From Myroides sp. 1354 (GTDB lineage Bacteria > Bacteroidota > Bacteroidia > Flavobacteriales > Flavobacteriaceae), in NCBI RefSeq assembly GCF_030324495.1, contig NZ_JACAGN010000003.1:186001-250000 (forward strand): 64,000 bases of DNA. Direction: 5' to 3'. A model generated the notes under the pieces. The model saw nothing but the letters and a program-made list of their open reading frames with translations. It made no database searches and was not told where the DNA came from. Of the stretch, positions 1 to 9,881 are shown one piece after another. Within the stretch, counting starts at the first letter, position 1; each line of letters begins with the position of its first letter. A program made the translations under genes and the position numbers.

Positions 1-2999
1 TCTTCGCTATAAATTCTCCTTGTTCGGTTTGAAGACATATCTGCCTCTCCTACTCCATTGGGTTTTGCCCCTACATAAAACGTAGGATCGATGGTATACC
101 ACGCTAATTTACCTCTGCGGAATCCATCTTCTAACGAATGAGGTAAGTTATTTGGATCCTCATAGGTATTGGCGTCTTTTTTAAAGAACCCAACGGGTGT
201 ACTCGACAATTTCCAAGCTAAAGGAGAACGAATGTCAATGCGCGATTGTGCTCCTTCGAAATCGTCAATATATACCGTTGCTTCTCCATTCATTTGATCG
301 TTCTTCGAAGCTCCTGGTTGCAAATAAGCAAACTCTCCTCGTACGGAAATACGCGATTCAACATCTGTATCAATATTTGGCAACTTATTTACCATTCGAG
401 TTAAGAAAGGTACTTCCGTAGAATATTGCATATTGAATCCCCAAATTGTATTGTTTACAGACTCTTGTCCATATACAGATTTATGTGTCATTGGCTTTTC
501 AGACAAACGCAAGAAAGTACCGCCAATTTTAAAATCCTTGTTAAATTGGTGATCAATATTCAATCCAAAAAAACGTTTTGTTTGTTGACCAAACATCGTA
601 TTATTCTCAACGGAAATATTAATTGGCGTATTAGATGCAAGCAAGGCTTCATCTAAAATCATCACACGTCCACCCGTATAGTCTACAGTATAATCTACTC
701 CTTCTGACAACACGCGACCTCCAGCATTTACCACAACAGATCCTGGAGCAATATTAAAAGCTCCGATTGGAATTCCCTGTCCACTTACACTCGAATACTT
801 TCCTTTCAATTGGAATTTATTCTTGCTACTTTGATTTCGGATTGCCGAGGATTTTGTATTGGAATACAATTCGCGGAATACATATTTTTTCTGGTTGGAG
901 TTATAGGAGGTAGCCACATCATAATCCTCATCCATTTTATTTTTTAGCTTCTCAAATAAGTGCTCTCCAAAAGGTTCTGCTGTAGTAAAAATAATTCGCC
1001 CATTGACTGCATCAATCGTAATACCGTCAAATGTATTGCTGTTGTATTGATTTTGGTTGGAGTTATTTCCATATCCTCCACCATACCCATTATTTCCACC
1101 ATACCCGTTATTGTTATTTCCAAAACTACCTGTAGCGGGATCTAATCCATTCGTTGCACTTCCTTGTGCCAAATAATCGAAGAATCCGTCTCCACCATTT
1201 TGCGGGTTATTCGCAGAATCCAAGCGATCCAAGTGAAATACCTTCAATAAAGGTGTGCGTTCAACTCCTTCTGGCAAAGGCAAATCTCCAGCCTGACTGA
1301 TGTAATTCAACGGACTTGGATCCGTGTACAATAAGTTAAAGCGGAATTTATCCTGTGAAATATTCATCGCATTGGGAATTTGATAAATATTCTTCATCAT
1401 TAAATTCCAAACTGGCGCACTCGTTAACGTCAGTGAACTCTTCAACATCTTTACAACTAAAGCCTGCGCTAAAGGTACTTGAGCATTGGGATCTGTTTGT
1501 CCTGGAATACTTGTTTCTACGTTGGAACTTCCTCCATCTGTACCGAATTCCCCAACTTGATAAACTTTATCTCCAATGGTATATTGGAAAGCAACAGCTA
1601 ACACTTCATCATTAGACAAACGCTGTTGAAGGGAAATATATCCCAACTGTGGGTGGAACGTAAATTCATTCGGGCTTAACTTTCTTGCGCTTTCCAATCG
1701 AGCATAATCCAACCCCTCTTGAACATTGTTGGTAAACCCACTTCCTCCAATACCTGGTGTTCGAATAGAAGAAGTTAAATAATTACTTCCTATTTTCCCT
1801 GGGTCGTACTGGTTATTTTTGTTATCTGTCGGTGCATCAATCGTTTTATTCAAAACAAAAGCGGCAGGATCTACGCGTGGAGAAAAGATTTTCTCAGACT
1901 TAACATTGCGCAAAAACCCTTCCCCTAAATCTTGAATGGCCACAATATTTCTCAAGTTATTGTTGGTTTGACTCACGCGGTTATAGCGATTAGTCACCCA
2001 AACTTCTACGCGTGTAATACGCACTCTTGAATTGATGTAGGGATAATTTTTTAATGCTTCGTCGTATTTACTTCTAAAATATTGTGATAAGAAAAAGTGA
2101 CGATCTTCATCATAATCGAGGGCAAACATTTCGAATTCTTCTAACATTCCTCCTCCTTCAGCATTCACCGAAGTGGTCTGTGATTTTTGTTCAGAGAAAA
2201 CACCAGTAATCGTCGTTTTACCAAATTTAAGTTCCGTTTTTACCCCAAATAAACTTTGTGCGCCTCGAATTAATGAGCCGCTAATAGGCATACTCACGTT
2301 ACCTACTTCTACTTTTTGTACAATATCATCTTCATCTGGTGCATATTCCAATTTCATGATATTCTGAAAATCAAAACTCGCTTGGGTATCGTAATTGGCA
2401 TTTACGGCTAATCGCGTTCCCACCATCCCCTGTAATCCCATACTGATGCGTTGATCAAAATCAAAGGTTGTCGATTTTCTATTTCTACTCGACATCAGTG
2501 GATTTTCTTGCTTGGTGTGGCGAATTCCCATATCAAACTCAACAGAACCTGTAGGTTTAACATCGATTTCATTAGAACCAAAAATACCGGAGAACAATTT
2601 TGAATTGACATAGTAACGCGGTAACATATCGCGTTGGGCTGCAGGATCTTCTAATGTCCCATTCACAGCATTAAATTTCTGAGAAAAATAACGGCGCATT
2701 TCGGCACGCATCAAGATTTTCTCATACTCTTGGCGCGACAAAATTAAGGGTAGACTTAGATTAAAATCACTGACAACTTTGCTGTAATAATATTGATCCG
2801 TTAGGGGATCATAACTATAAGATTCCTTAATAATTTCTGGATCTGGCAATGCGATATTACCAATATCATAGGCTGGTTGTGGAATTGAATCATTCGGTTG
2901 ATTCAATGGGGTATTTTGCGCATAACCACTCCAAGTGCTGCACAAAATAAAAAGTAAACACAAAGCCAACTTTCGGTGAAAAACAAAGAAATCTCCCAA
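1..2999 (-). CDS. sprA: SprA, T9SS outer-membrane translocon / gliding protein (3' end outside window)
   Basis: SprA (Sov in Porphyromonas) is the giant outer-membrane barrel through which type IX secretion substrates, including gliding adhesins, leave the cell. About 1000 N-terminal codons are present; the family is usually above 2300 residues, so the rest lies beyond the left edge. A signal peptide ending in SGYAQ is visible, followed by long stretches typical of SprA (for example YVNSKLFSGIFGSNEIDV, and SRVRITRVEVWVTNRYNRV). There is a Gly/Asn/Tyr-rich segment near 1070-1130. The gene follows ruvA directly, as in Flavobacterium. No in-frame ATG precedes the signal peptide; the first possible start is TTG at 2999, two codons after the ruvA stop and in the same frame. 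A TTG at 2969 is the alternative. Identity is confident, the start is not. Confidence 0.93.
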   Translation of the reverse strand, partial: MGDFFVFHRKLALCLLFILCSTWSGYAQNTPLNQPNDSIPQPAYDIGNIALPDPEIIKESYSYDPLTDQYYYSKVVSDFNLSLPLILSRQEYEKILMRAEMRRYFSQKFNAVNGTLEDPAAQRDMLPRYYVNSKLFSGIFGSNEIDVKPTGSVEFDMGIRHTKQENPLMSSRNRKSTTFDFDQRISMGLQGMVGTRLAVNANYDTQASFDFQNIMKLEYAPDEDDIVQKVEVGNVSMPISGSLIRGAQSLFGVKTELKFGKTTITGVFSEQKSQTTSVNAEGGGMLEEFEMFALDYDEDRHFFLSQYFRSKYDEALKNYPYINSRVRITRVEVWVTNRYNRVSQTNNNLRNIVAIQDLGEGFLRNVKSEKIFSPRVDPAAFVLNKTIDAPTDNKNNQYDPGKIGSNYLTSSIRTPGIGGSGFTNNVQEGLDYARLESARKLSPNEFTFHPQLGYISLQQRLSNDEVLAVAFQYTIGDKVYQVGEFGTDGGSSNVETSIPGQTDPNAQVPLAQALVVKMLKSSLTLTSAPVWNLMMKNIYQIPNAMNISQDKFRFNLLYTDPSPLNYISQAGDLPLPEGVERTPLLKVFHLDRLDSANNPQNGGDGFFDYLAQGSATNGLDPATGSFGNNNNGYGGNNGYGGGYGNNSNQNQYNSNTFDGITIDAVNGRIIFTTAEPFGEHLFEKLKNKMDEDYDVATSYNSNQKKYVFRELYSNTKSSAIRNQSSKNKFQLKGKYSSVSGQGIPIGAFNIAPGSVVVNAGGRVLSEGVDYTVDYTGGRVMILDEALLASNTPINISVENNTMFGQQTKRFFGLNIDHQFNKDFKIGGTFLRLSEKPMTHKSVYGQESVNNTIWGFNMQYSTEVPFLTRMVNKLPNIDTDVESRISVRGEFAYLQPGASKNDQMNGEATVYIDDFEGAQSRIDIRSPLAWKLSSTPVGFFKKDANTYEDPNNLPHSLEDGFRRGKLAWYTIDPTFYVGAKPNGVGEADMSSNRTRRIYSE

Positions 3000-3002
3000 G
3001 AC

Positions 3003-3584
3003 TTACAACTTTTTTAATGCTTGTTTTATTATATCTTCTACAGAGGCGTTAGGATCAGTTTTTAGAATTGCATCTACCACTTTTTCCGCCGTTTTACGCA
3101 CAAAACCAAGTACCTCTAAAGCAGATAACGCTTCATCGGCATTTGTATTGTTAATTGTAGGCAAAACTTCATCAATATTATAAAGTTTCAGTACTTTTTC
3201 TTGTAAGTCTAAAATAATTCTTTGAGCTGTTTTAGCTCCAATTCCCTTGATGCGTTGAATGCCTTTTGCATCTGCATTGGCAATCATTTGCAACAATTCT
3301 TTAGGTGTAGTTGAGGATAAAATATTTCGAGCGGTATTACCACCCACTCCCGAAACAGAAATTAATAGTTTGAATAACTCACGCTCAACTTTATCTATAA
3401 ATCCGAATAAAGTATGCGCGTCCTCTTTAATTTGAAGATAGGTATATAGCTTTAGGTTTTCATCAGTACCAATCAGCGAATACGTATAAAGTGATATATT
3501 TATTTGGTATCCTACTCCGTGACAATCAACAATCACTTCTGTAGGTGTTTTTTCAATTAATCTTCCTTGAATCTGCGCAATCAT
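3003..3584 (-). CDS. ruvA: Holliday junction branch migration protein RuvA
   Basis: RuvA binds four-way DNA junctions as a tetramer and loads the RuvB motor during recombinational repair. The 193-residue length is normal. Residues 1-63 form the OB-fold; two helix-hairpin-helix motifs follow at about 73-90 (SVSGVGGNTA) and 108-126 (IKGIGAKTAQR); a three-helix RuvB-binding domain closes the protein (about 148-193). The start ATG lies just after a TAnnTTTG-type element at 3601-3608. The gene sits upstream of sprA on the same strand, a pairing conserved in flavobacteria, with only three bases between the ruvA stop and the first possible sprA start. ruvB is in the same direction about 3.4 kb upstream, separated by maeB and queG. 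Confidence 0.97.
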   Translation of the reverse strand: MIAQIQGRLIEKTPTEVIVDCHGVGYQINISLYTYSLIGTDENLKLYTYLQIKEDAHTLFGFIDKVERELFKLLISVSGVGGNTARNILSSTTPKELLQMIANADAKGIQRIKGIGAKTAQRIILDLQEKVLKLYNIDEVLPTINNTNADEALSALEVLGFVRKTAEKVVDAILKTDPNASVEDIIKQALKKL

Positions 3585-3600
3585 ACTATCTAATTTTCAT

Positions 3601-3608
3601 CAAAAATA
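3601..3608 (-). promoter_or_regulatory. Candidate -7 element for ruvA-sprA
   Basis: On the minus strand this reads TATTTTTG, matching the Bacteroidota -7 consensus TAnnTTTG, 17 bases upstream of the ruvA ATG. No TTG was found at the usual -33 distance, so the match is weak on its own. Confidence 0.35.
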
Positions 3609-3676
3609 GTAAATAATTTTAACTATTTACTAACATAATGAAAGGCAAACCAAGGAAGATTTCTTGTTTTTATTTT

Positions 3677-5956
3677 TTATTTTTTCTTGCGACTCTCTCG
3701 TACTTGAGCATCCACTACAGCTACAGCTGTCATATTCACCATTTCATCAACGCTAGCGCCTAATTGGAAAATGTGAACTGCTTTTTCAAGTCCCATAATA
3801 ATGGGTCCGATTGAAGTTGCTTTATTTAGTTCTTTCAACATTTTATACGTGATATTTGCTGAATCCAAATTTGGAAAAACAAGTGTATTCACCTTTTGGT
3901 TGACCAATTTAGAGAAAGGAAACTTCGACTTTAACATTTCGTTATTCAATGCAAAATCCATTTGAATTTCACCATCTACAACCATTTCTGGGTAGTGTTC
4001 ATGTAAAATTTTCACTGCTTCTTTCACTTTCGTTGGTGAAGCATGCTCTGCTGAACCAAAGTTGGTGTAAGACAACATCGCAATAACAGGATCTAATCCA
4101 AACATTTTCACTGTTTTCTCAACCATTACTACAATTTTAGCCAATTCTTCTGCTGTTGGATTTGGATTAATTGCTGTATCAGCTAAGAACATTGGTCCTC
4201 TTTTAGTCATCATCAAGTTTGCTGTCGCAATCTTATCTACTCCTTGAGCACGAGGAATTAATTCCAAAATTGGTTTTACCACCGTTGGATAGCTACGAGA
4301 ATATCCTGTAACCAATACGTCTGCTTGTTCTGTATTTACTAACATCGCAGCAAAGTAGTTGCGCTCGCGCATCAATTTTGATGCTTCATATTGCGTAATT
4401 CCTTTGCGTTGTCTTGTTTTCCAGTATAAATCGGCAAATGTTGCTCTTCTTTCTTTTTCGCTCTCCGCTTTTGGATCGATGATTTCTACATCTGCATGAA
4501 ACTCAATCTCTTTTTTCAGCTCTAAAATGGTTTCTTTATCCCCTAATAAAATTGGAATAGCAATACCTTCCTCATAAGCAATTTGAGCGGCTTTCAATAC
4601 ATCCAAATGATCTGCTTCAGCATAGACTACGCGTTTCGCATCTATTTTAGCGCGATTAAACAACATACGCACTAATTTGTTATCCGATCCCATGCGTTCC
4701 TCTAACTCTTGCTTGTACTTATCCCAATCGGTAATAGGCGCTTCTGCCAATCCAGAGTCCATGGCAGCTTTCGCTACTGCTGGTGGAACAACTGCAATTA
4801 AACGAGGATCAAATGGTTTAGGGATAATATACTCACGACCAAAACTCAATTTTGTTTCTCCGTAAGCGATATTTACTTGTTCTGGCACAGGCTCTTTTGC
4901 TAACTTAGCTAAAGCAATAACTGCTGCCATCTTCATTTCTTCGTTGATTTTTGTTGAACGAACGTCTAAAGCTCCTCTAAAGATATAAGGGAATCCCAAT
5001 ACGTTATTCACTTGGTTCGGATAATCCGATCGACCAGTAGCCATAATCACATCTTTACGCGTTTGAATCGCTAAGTTGTAATCAATTTCTGGTTTTGGAT
5101 TAGCCATAGCAAATACAATTGGATTATCTGCCATTCCCAACAACATTTCTGGTGTTACTACGTCTGCAGTAGAAAGTCCGATGAACACATCACTTCCCTT
5201 CATGGCATCCATTAGAGAAATGTCATAATCTACAGCAAATTCACGTTGCATATCTGAAATGCGATCATCGCTTTTCTTCAATACTCCTTTACTGTTGAAC
5301 ATCAAGATATTTTCTTGTTTTACACCAAAAGCAACATACAAATTAGCACAAGCAATAGCAGCAGATCCAGCTCCAGATACGACCATTTTCACTTCGTCAA
5401 TTTTCTTTCCTGCTAATTCTAAAGCATTCAATAAAGCCGCTGCAGAAATAATAGCTGTTCCATGTTGGTCATCGTGCATGACAGGAATGTTCAATTCCTC
5501 TTTCAATCTTCGTTCAATTTCGAAAGATTCTGGTGCTTTGATGTCTTCTAAGTTGATTCCTCCAAAAGTTGGAGCAATGTTTTTCACTGTTTCAATAAAT
5601 GCATCGATATCAGTTGTATCCACTTCAATATCAAAAACATCTATATCAGCAAAAATCTTAAATAAAAGACCTTTTCCTTCCATTACAGGTTTTGACGCTT
5701 CAGGACCAATGTTTCCCAATCCCAAAACGGCAGTACCGTTGGATATAACAGCAACTAAATTTCCTTTTGCTGTATATTTATAAACGTTATTTACATCTTT
5801 GGCAATTTCTAAACAAGGCTCTGCTACTCCAGGTGAGTAAGCCAATGCTAAATCTCTTTGAGAAGAATATTTTTTTGTAGGTACTACTTGAATTTTTCCA
5901 GGTGTTGGTTTTGCGTGATATAACAACGCTTCCCTACGTAAGCTTTCTTTATTCAT
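3677..5956 (-). CDS. maeB: NADP-dependent malic enzyme with C-terminal phosphotransacetylase-like domain
   Basis: Malic enzyme decarboxylates malate to pyruvate and makes NADPH. The 759 residues fit the long MaeB type: a malic N-terminal domain with SPGVAEPCLEI near residue 40, an NAD(P)-binding domain with VSGAGSAAIACANL near 190, and from about 430 a domain resembling phosphate acetyltransferase (for example VVYAEADHLDVLKAAQIA). In MaeB proteins the latter domain is not a working phosphotransacetylase but responds to acetyl-CoA; that is family knowledge, not seen here. It stands between queG and ruvA with 63 and 92 bp gaps, so it may be transcribed by itself. Confidence 0.95.
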   Translation of the reverse strand: MNKESLRREALLYHAKPTPGKIQVVPTKKYSSQRDLALAYSPGVAEPCLEIAKDVNNVYKYTAKGNLVAVISNGTAVLGLGNIGPEASKPVMEGKGLLFKIFADIDVFDIEVDTTDIDAFIETVKNIAPTFGGINLEDIKAPESFEIERRLKEELNIPVMHDDQHGTAIISAAALLNALELAGKKIDEVKMVVSGAGSAAIACANLYVAFGVKQENILMFNSKGVLKKSDDRISDMQREFAVDYDISLMDAMKGSDVFIGLSTADVVTPEMLLGMADNPIVFAMANPKPEIDYNLAIQTRKDVIMATGRSDYPNQVNNVLGFPYIFRGALDVRSTKINEEMKMAAVIALAKLAKEPVPEQVNIAYGETKLSFGREYIIPKPFDPRLIAVVPPAVAKAAMDSGLAEAPITDWDKYKQELEERMGSDNKLVRMLFNRAKIDAKRVVYAEADHLDVLKAAQIAYEEGIAIPILLGDKETILELKKEIEFHADVEIIDPKAESEKERRATFADLYWKTRQRKGITQYEASKLMRERNYFAAMLVNTEQADVLVTGYSRSYPTVVKPILELIPRAQGVDKIATANLMMTKRGPMFLADTAINPNPTAEELAKIVVMVEKTVKMFGLDPVIAMLSYTNFGSAEHASPTKVKEAVKILHEHYPEMVVDGEIQMDFALNNEMLKSKFPFSKLVNQKVNTLVFPNLDSANITYKMLKELNKATSIGPIIMGLEKAVHIFQLGASVDEMVNMTAVAVVDAQVRESRKKK

Positions 5957-5979
5957 AAAACTATTTTTAACCGAATAAA

Positions 5980-5987
5980 CAAAGTTA
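5980..5987 (-). promoter_or_regulatory. Candidate -7 element for maeB
   Basis: Minus-strand TAACTTTG fits TAnnTTTG and lies 24 bases upstream of the maeB ATG. No good -33 TTG is present at 19-21 bases. Confidence 0.35.
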
Positions 5988-6019
5988 CCTCTTTTTAAAG
6001 ATAATTTAATGTTAGAATT

Positions 6020-6943
6020 TTATTCCTTTAAAAATTTAATATTCCTCACCAAACCCGTATATTTTGTTCTTTTCACTGCTGATTTTTTAAAAATATCGTT
6101 AAAAACCTCATTTGTAAGTTCTTCCCACTCGCGGGTTGAGTAGTTCATTAACGCCTCATTAGGAGTAAATCGAGGTTCGTTATGAGGTTTCGAAAAGCGA
6201 TTCCAAGGGCAAACGTCTTGACAAACGTCACAACCGTACATCCAATTATCAAACTGACCAGCGAAAGCAGCTGGAATATCGTCCTTCAATTCAATGGTAA
6301 AATACGAAATACACTTGGATCCATTTACGATGTATGCGCTTTCTATCGCTCCTGTCGGACAAGCATCGATGCAACGAGTACACTTGCCACAATGATCGGT
6401 TGTAGCTCCATCCGATTCGAGTTCTAAGTCGATAATTAATTCAGCAATAAAGAAAAAAGAGCCTACTTGTTTGGAAATAAGGTTGCTATTCTTTCCGACC
6501 CAGCCCAACCCACTCTTTGCCGCCCATGCCTTATCCAAAATAGGCGCTGAATCTACAAAAGCACGTCCATCGACAGCGCCAATATTTTCGTGAATAAAAT
6601 GTAAGAGTTCTTTTAATTTATCTTTGACCACATAGTGATAATCCTCACCATAGGCGTATTTCGAAATTTTGTATGTACTTTCGATTTGCTTTTCTTGCGG
6701 ATAATAATTAAACAAAAGCGAAACTACACTCTTAGCACCTTCGACCAATAATGTAGGATTCAACCGCTTGTCAAAGTGATTTTCCATGTATTGCATACTA
6801 CCATGCATATTGGCATTTAACCATTGTTCTAAACGAGGGGCTTCTTCCTCCAGAAAACCCGCTTGAGAAATACCACAAGACATGAACCCCAAACGCTTGG
6901 CTTCGGCTTTGATCAGCGCGGAATAGTGGGCTTTTTTATCCAT
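6020..6943 (-). CDS. queG: Epoxyqueuosine reductase QueG
   Basis: QueG carries out the last step of queuosine synthesis, reducing epoxyqueuosine in the wobble position of tRNA with a cobalamin cofactor and two [4Fe-4S] clusters. The 307-residue protein shows the ferredoxin-like Cys set [12 protein letters not shown] (Cys 185, 188, 191, 195) and a second set at Cys 211 and in [10 protein letters not shown] (238, 241, 245). The conserved Asp of the active site is seen in [11 protein letters not shown] (Asp131). Short QueG proteins without the C-terminal HEAT-like domain are usual in Bacteroidota. The start is 8 bp after the ruvB stop, so the two are surely co-transcribed. Confidence 0.95.
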   Translation of the reverse strand: MDKKAHYSALIKAEAKRLGFMSCGISQAGFLEEEAPRLEQWLNANMHGSMQYMENHFDKRLNPTLLVEGAKSVVSLLFNYYPQEKQIESTYKISKYAYGEDYHYVVKDKLKELLHFIHENIGAVDGRAFVDSAPILDKAWAAKSGLGWVGKNSNLISKQVGSFFFIAELIIDLELESDGATTDHCGKCTRCIDACPTGAIESAYIVNGSKCISYFTIELKDDIPAAFAGQFDNWMYGCDVCQDVCPWNRFSKPHNEPRFTPNEALMNYSTREWEELTNEVFNDIFKKSAVKRTKYTGLVRNIKFLKE

Positions 6944-6951
6944 AAATCATC

Positions 6952-7974
6952 CTACAAATCAAATAATCCTCCTATGGATTTCGAGCGTCCTAGGTGCTTA
7001 AATGCCAATTCGGTAGCTTCACGACCACGAGGGGTACGAATAATGAAGCCTTCTTGAATTAAATAAGGTTCATATACTTCTTCCAATGTTTCTGCATTTT
7101 CCGATACTGCCGTTGCCAAGGTAGATAATCCCACTGGTCCTCCTTTGAACTTATCAATAATTGTAGAAAGAATTTTATTATCCATTTCATCGAGTCCTCT
7201 AGCATCTACATGGAGGGCATTTAAGGCATATTTAGAGATTTCGATATCAATACTACCATTTCCTTTAATTTGTGCGAAATCGCGCACCCTACGCAATAAT
7301 GCATTCGCAATACGAGGAGTTCCTCTACTTCTACCTGCTATTTCGATGGCTGCTTCTAAATCGATAGGCACATTAAGAATAGATGCACTTCGTTCGATAA
7401 TTGTTGCTAATAATTCTTTAGAGTAATATTGTAAGCGACTTTGAATACCAAAACGCGCACGCATAGGAGCAGTTAAAAGCCCAGAACGAGTCGTGGCGCC
7501 CACCAATGTAAAAGGATTGAGGTGAATTTGAACAGAGCGTGCGTTGGGTCCTGATTCAATCATAATATCAATCTTAAAATCTTCCATAGCTGAATATAAA
7601 TATTCCTCTACGATTGGACTTAAACGATGAATTTCATCAATAAACAACACATCTCTTTCTTCTAAATTGGTCAATAAACCAGCTAAATCGCCTGGTTTAT
7701 CTAAAACAGGTCCGGATGTAATTTTGATCCCTACATTCAACTCATTGGCTAAAATATTAGCCAAGGTTGTTTTTCCCAATCCTGGAGGTCCGTGAAATAA
7801 AGCGTGATCTAAGGCTTCTCCTCGTTGGTTTGCCGCGGCCACAAATATTTTCAAGTTTTCCAAAACACTATCCTGACCCGCAAAATCATCAAAGGATAGG
7901 GGTCTTAATCTTTTTTCAACGTCAAATTCCTCTTGGTTGAAATGCTTGGTAGTAGGATCTAAATGCTCATTCAT
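6952..7974 (-). CDS. ruvB: Holliday junction DNA helicase RuvB
   Basis: RuvB is the hexameric AAA+ motor that drives branch migration with RuvA. The 340-residue protein has Walker [10 protein letters not shown] (62-70), Walker B FIDEIH (111-116), sensor GATTR (159-163) and the C-terminal winged-helix DNA-binding domain with [13 protein letters not shown]. Length and start match the family. The ATG is only four bases from a TAnnTTTG box, which predicts a transcript with little or no leader. queG follows after 8 bp; ctaD ends upstream, separated by a strong terminator. Confidence 0.98.
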   Translation of the reverse strand: MNEHLDPTTKHFNQEEFDVEKRLRPLSFDDFAGQDSVLENLKIFVAAANQRGEALDHALFHGPPGLGKTTLANILANELNVGIKITSGPVLDKPGDLAGLLTNLEERDVLFIDEIHRLSPIVEEYLYSAMEDFKIDIMIESGPNARSVQIHLNPFTLVGATTRSGLLTAPMRARFGIQSRLQYYSKELLATIIERSASILNVPIDLEAAIEIAGRSRGTPRIANALLRRVRDFAQIKGNGSIDIEISKYALNALHVDARGLDEMDNKILSTIIDKFKGGPVGLSTLATAVSENAETLEEVYEPYLIQEGFIIRTPRGREATELAFKHLGRSKSIGGLFDL

Positions 7975-7978
7975 AGAA

Positions 7979-8007
7979 CAAAGATAAATTAAAAAAAGGG
8001 ATACAAA
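7979..8007 (-). promoter_or_regulatory. ruvB promoter, possibly giving a leaderless transcript
   Basis: On the minus strand TTTG (8007-8004), a 17-base spacer and TATCTTTG (7986-7979) match the flavobacterial promoter form. The -7 box ends five bases before the ruvB ATG at 7974, so transcription should begin at or next to the start codon. The -33 part overlaps the T-run of the upstream terminator. Confidence 0.5.
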
Positions 8008-8037
8008 AAAACGCCATTCAAAATTGAATGGCGTTTT
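8005..8037 (-). terminator. Intrinsic terminator of the act-cox operon
   Basis: Ten-base perfect stem CGCCATTCAA (8012-8021) with TTGAATGGCG (8024-8033), a two-base loop, extended by A/T pairs and followed on the minus strand by a T-run. It lies 21 bp after the ctaD stop. Confidence 0.9.
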
Positions 8038-8057
8038 CTATCTATACTAAATAAATT

Positions 8058-9854
8058 CTAGTGGTGTAATTGCTCCTCACCTTCGATATAAGGCATTGTT
8101 TGAGGGGCATAATCTTCTGGTAATCCAGGTTTACTATAGTCATAAGGCCATCTGTAAACAACTGGTAATTCACCAGGCCAGTTTCCGTGGATGTGCTCTA
8201 CTGGAGTAGTCCACTCTAAACTGTTCGATCTCCAAGGGTTTTGAGGCGCTTTCTTACCGTAGAAAATACTAACGAAGAAGTTCCATAAGAATACCAATTG
8301 GAAAGCCGAACCTACTAAAGCAAACACAGTAATTAATACGTTCACATCATAGAACTCATCAAATAATGGGAATGCAGTGTTAGAGTAGTAACGACGAGGT
8401 AAACCTGCTAATCCGATAAAGTGCATTGGGAAGAATACTCCGTACGCACAAACTGCAGTTACCCAGAAGTGAATATAACCTAAGTTTTTATTCATCATTC
8501 TACCGAACATTTTAGGGAACCAGTGGTAGATACCAGCAAACATTCCGTAAAGAGCAGAAATACCCATTACTAAGTGGAAGTGAGCGATAACGAAATACGT
8601 ATCGTGTACGTTGATATCTAATGTAGAGTCTCCTAAGATAATTCCTGTTAAACCTCCTGTGATGAATGTCGAAACGAATCCAATACAGAATAACATAGCA
8701 GGGTTCATTTGAATATTACCCGACCAAATAGTCGTAATGTAGTTAAATGCTTTTACTGCAGAAGGAATTGCGATCAACAAGGTTGTGAAGGTAAACACAG
8801 ATCCTAAGAATGGGTTCATACCTGAAACGAACATGTGGTGACCCCAAACGATTGTTGATAAGAAAGCAATACCTAAAATTGAAGCAATCATCGCGCGGTA
8901 ACCAAAGATTGGTTTACGAGCTGAAGTTGCGATAATTTCTGATGTAATACCCATCGCTGGTAAGATTACGATATATACTTCAGGGTGACCTAAGAACCAG
9001 AATAAGTGTTCGTATAATACTGGTGATCCACCTTGGTAGTGTAAAACTTCTCCGGCTAAATAAATATCTGATAAGAAGAATGAAGTACCGAAGCTTCTAT
9101 CGAAAATCAATAATAAAGCAGCAGATAAAAGAACTGGGAAAGATACGATACCAATAATAGCAGTAACGAACAACGCCCAAACTGTCAATGGCATTCTAGT
9201 CATTGTCATTCCTTTTGTTCTCAAGTTAACTACAGTTGCTACGTAGTTCAACGATCCCATTGTAGAAGAAACGATGAAGATAGCCATAGAGATTAACCAA
9301 AGTGTCATCCCTGTTCCTGATCCAGGAATTGCTTGTGGCAATGCACTTAATGGAGGATAAATGGTCCAACCAGAAGAAGCAGGTCCACCTTCTACGAATA
9401 ATGAAATAACCATTAAAACCGCAGAAACAAAGAAGAACCAGTAAGATAACATATTCATGAATCCTGAAGCCATATCACGTGCTCCAATTTGCAATGGAAT
9501 AAGTAAGTTCGAGAACGTACCACTTAATCCTGCTGTCAATACGAAGAATACCATGATTGTTCCGTGCATGGTAACCAAAGCAAGGTAGATATCATTTCGC
9601 ATTACTCCATCAGGAGCCATTTTATCACCTAATAACCATTTGAATACTTGAAAAGATTCTTCTGGCCACGCGATTTGCATTCTAAATAAAAGGGACATTA
9701 CAATCCCAATGATTCCCATAATAATACCTGTAATAAGGTATTGTTTAGCAATCATCTTATGATCTAAACTAAATACATATTTAGTGAAGAAATTTCCTTT
9801 ATCGTGATGATCGTGATCGTGATCATTAATTATTTCGTGTCCTATTGCTGACAT
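8058..9854 (-). CDS. ctaD: Cytochrome c oxidase subunit I
   Basis: Subunit I holds the low-spin heme and the heme-CuB centre that reduces oxygen and pumps protons. The 598-residue membrane protein shows the heme-copper oxidase motif HPEVYI near residue 290, the CuB HH pair (WGHHMFV, about 335), and the heme ligand region DTYFVIAHFHLVMG (about 415-430). The N-terminus is His/Asp-rich (HDHDHHDKG), common in Bacteroidota homologues. It is the last gene of the act-cox operon, 27 bp after coxB. Subunits III and IV are not in this window and must be coded elsewhere if present. Confidence 0.97.
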   Translation of the reverse strand: MSAIGHEIINDHDHDHHDKGNFFTKYVFSLDHKMIAKQYLITGIIMGIIGIVMSLLFRMQIAWPEESFQVFKWLLGDKMAPDGVMRNDIYLALVTMHGTIMVFFVLTAGLSGTFSNLLIPLQIGARDMASGFMNMLSYWFFFVSAVLMVISLFVEGGPASSGWTIYPPLSALPQAIPGSGTGMTLWLISMAIFIVSSTMGSLNYVATVVNLRTKGMTMTRMPLTVWALFVTAIIGIVSFPVLLSAALLLIFDRSFGTSFFLSDIYLAGEVLHYQGGSPVLYEHLFWFLGHPEVYIVILPAMGITSEIIATSARKPIFGYRAMIASILGIAFLSTIVWGHHMFVSGMNPFLGSVFTFTTLLIAIPSAVKAFNYITTIWSGNIQMNPAMLFCIGFVSTFITGGLTGIILGDSTLDINVHDTYFVIAHFHLVMGISALYGMFAGIYHWFPKMFGRMMNKNLGYIHFWVTAVCAYGVFFPMHFIGLAGLPRRYYSNTAFPLFDEFYDVNVLITVFALVGSAFQLVFLWNFFVSIFYGKKAPQNPWRSNSLEWTTPVEHIHGNWPGELPVVYRWPYDYSKPGLPEDYAPQTMPYIEGEEQLHH

Positions 9855-9881
9855 AGTATAAGTTTTAATTAAATGCGTGAA

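Noticed and set aside
5259..5783. 174-residue plus-strand ORF inside maeB
   Set aside because: Antisense shadow of the malic enzyme with no domain-like sequence.
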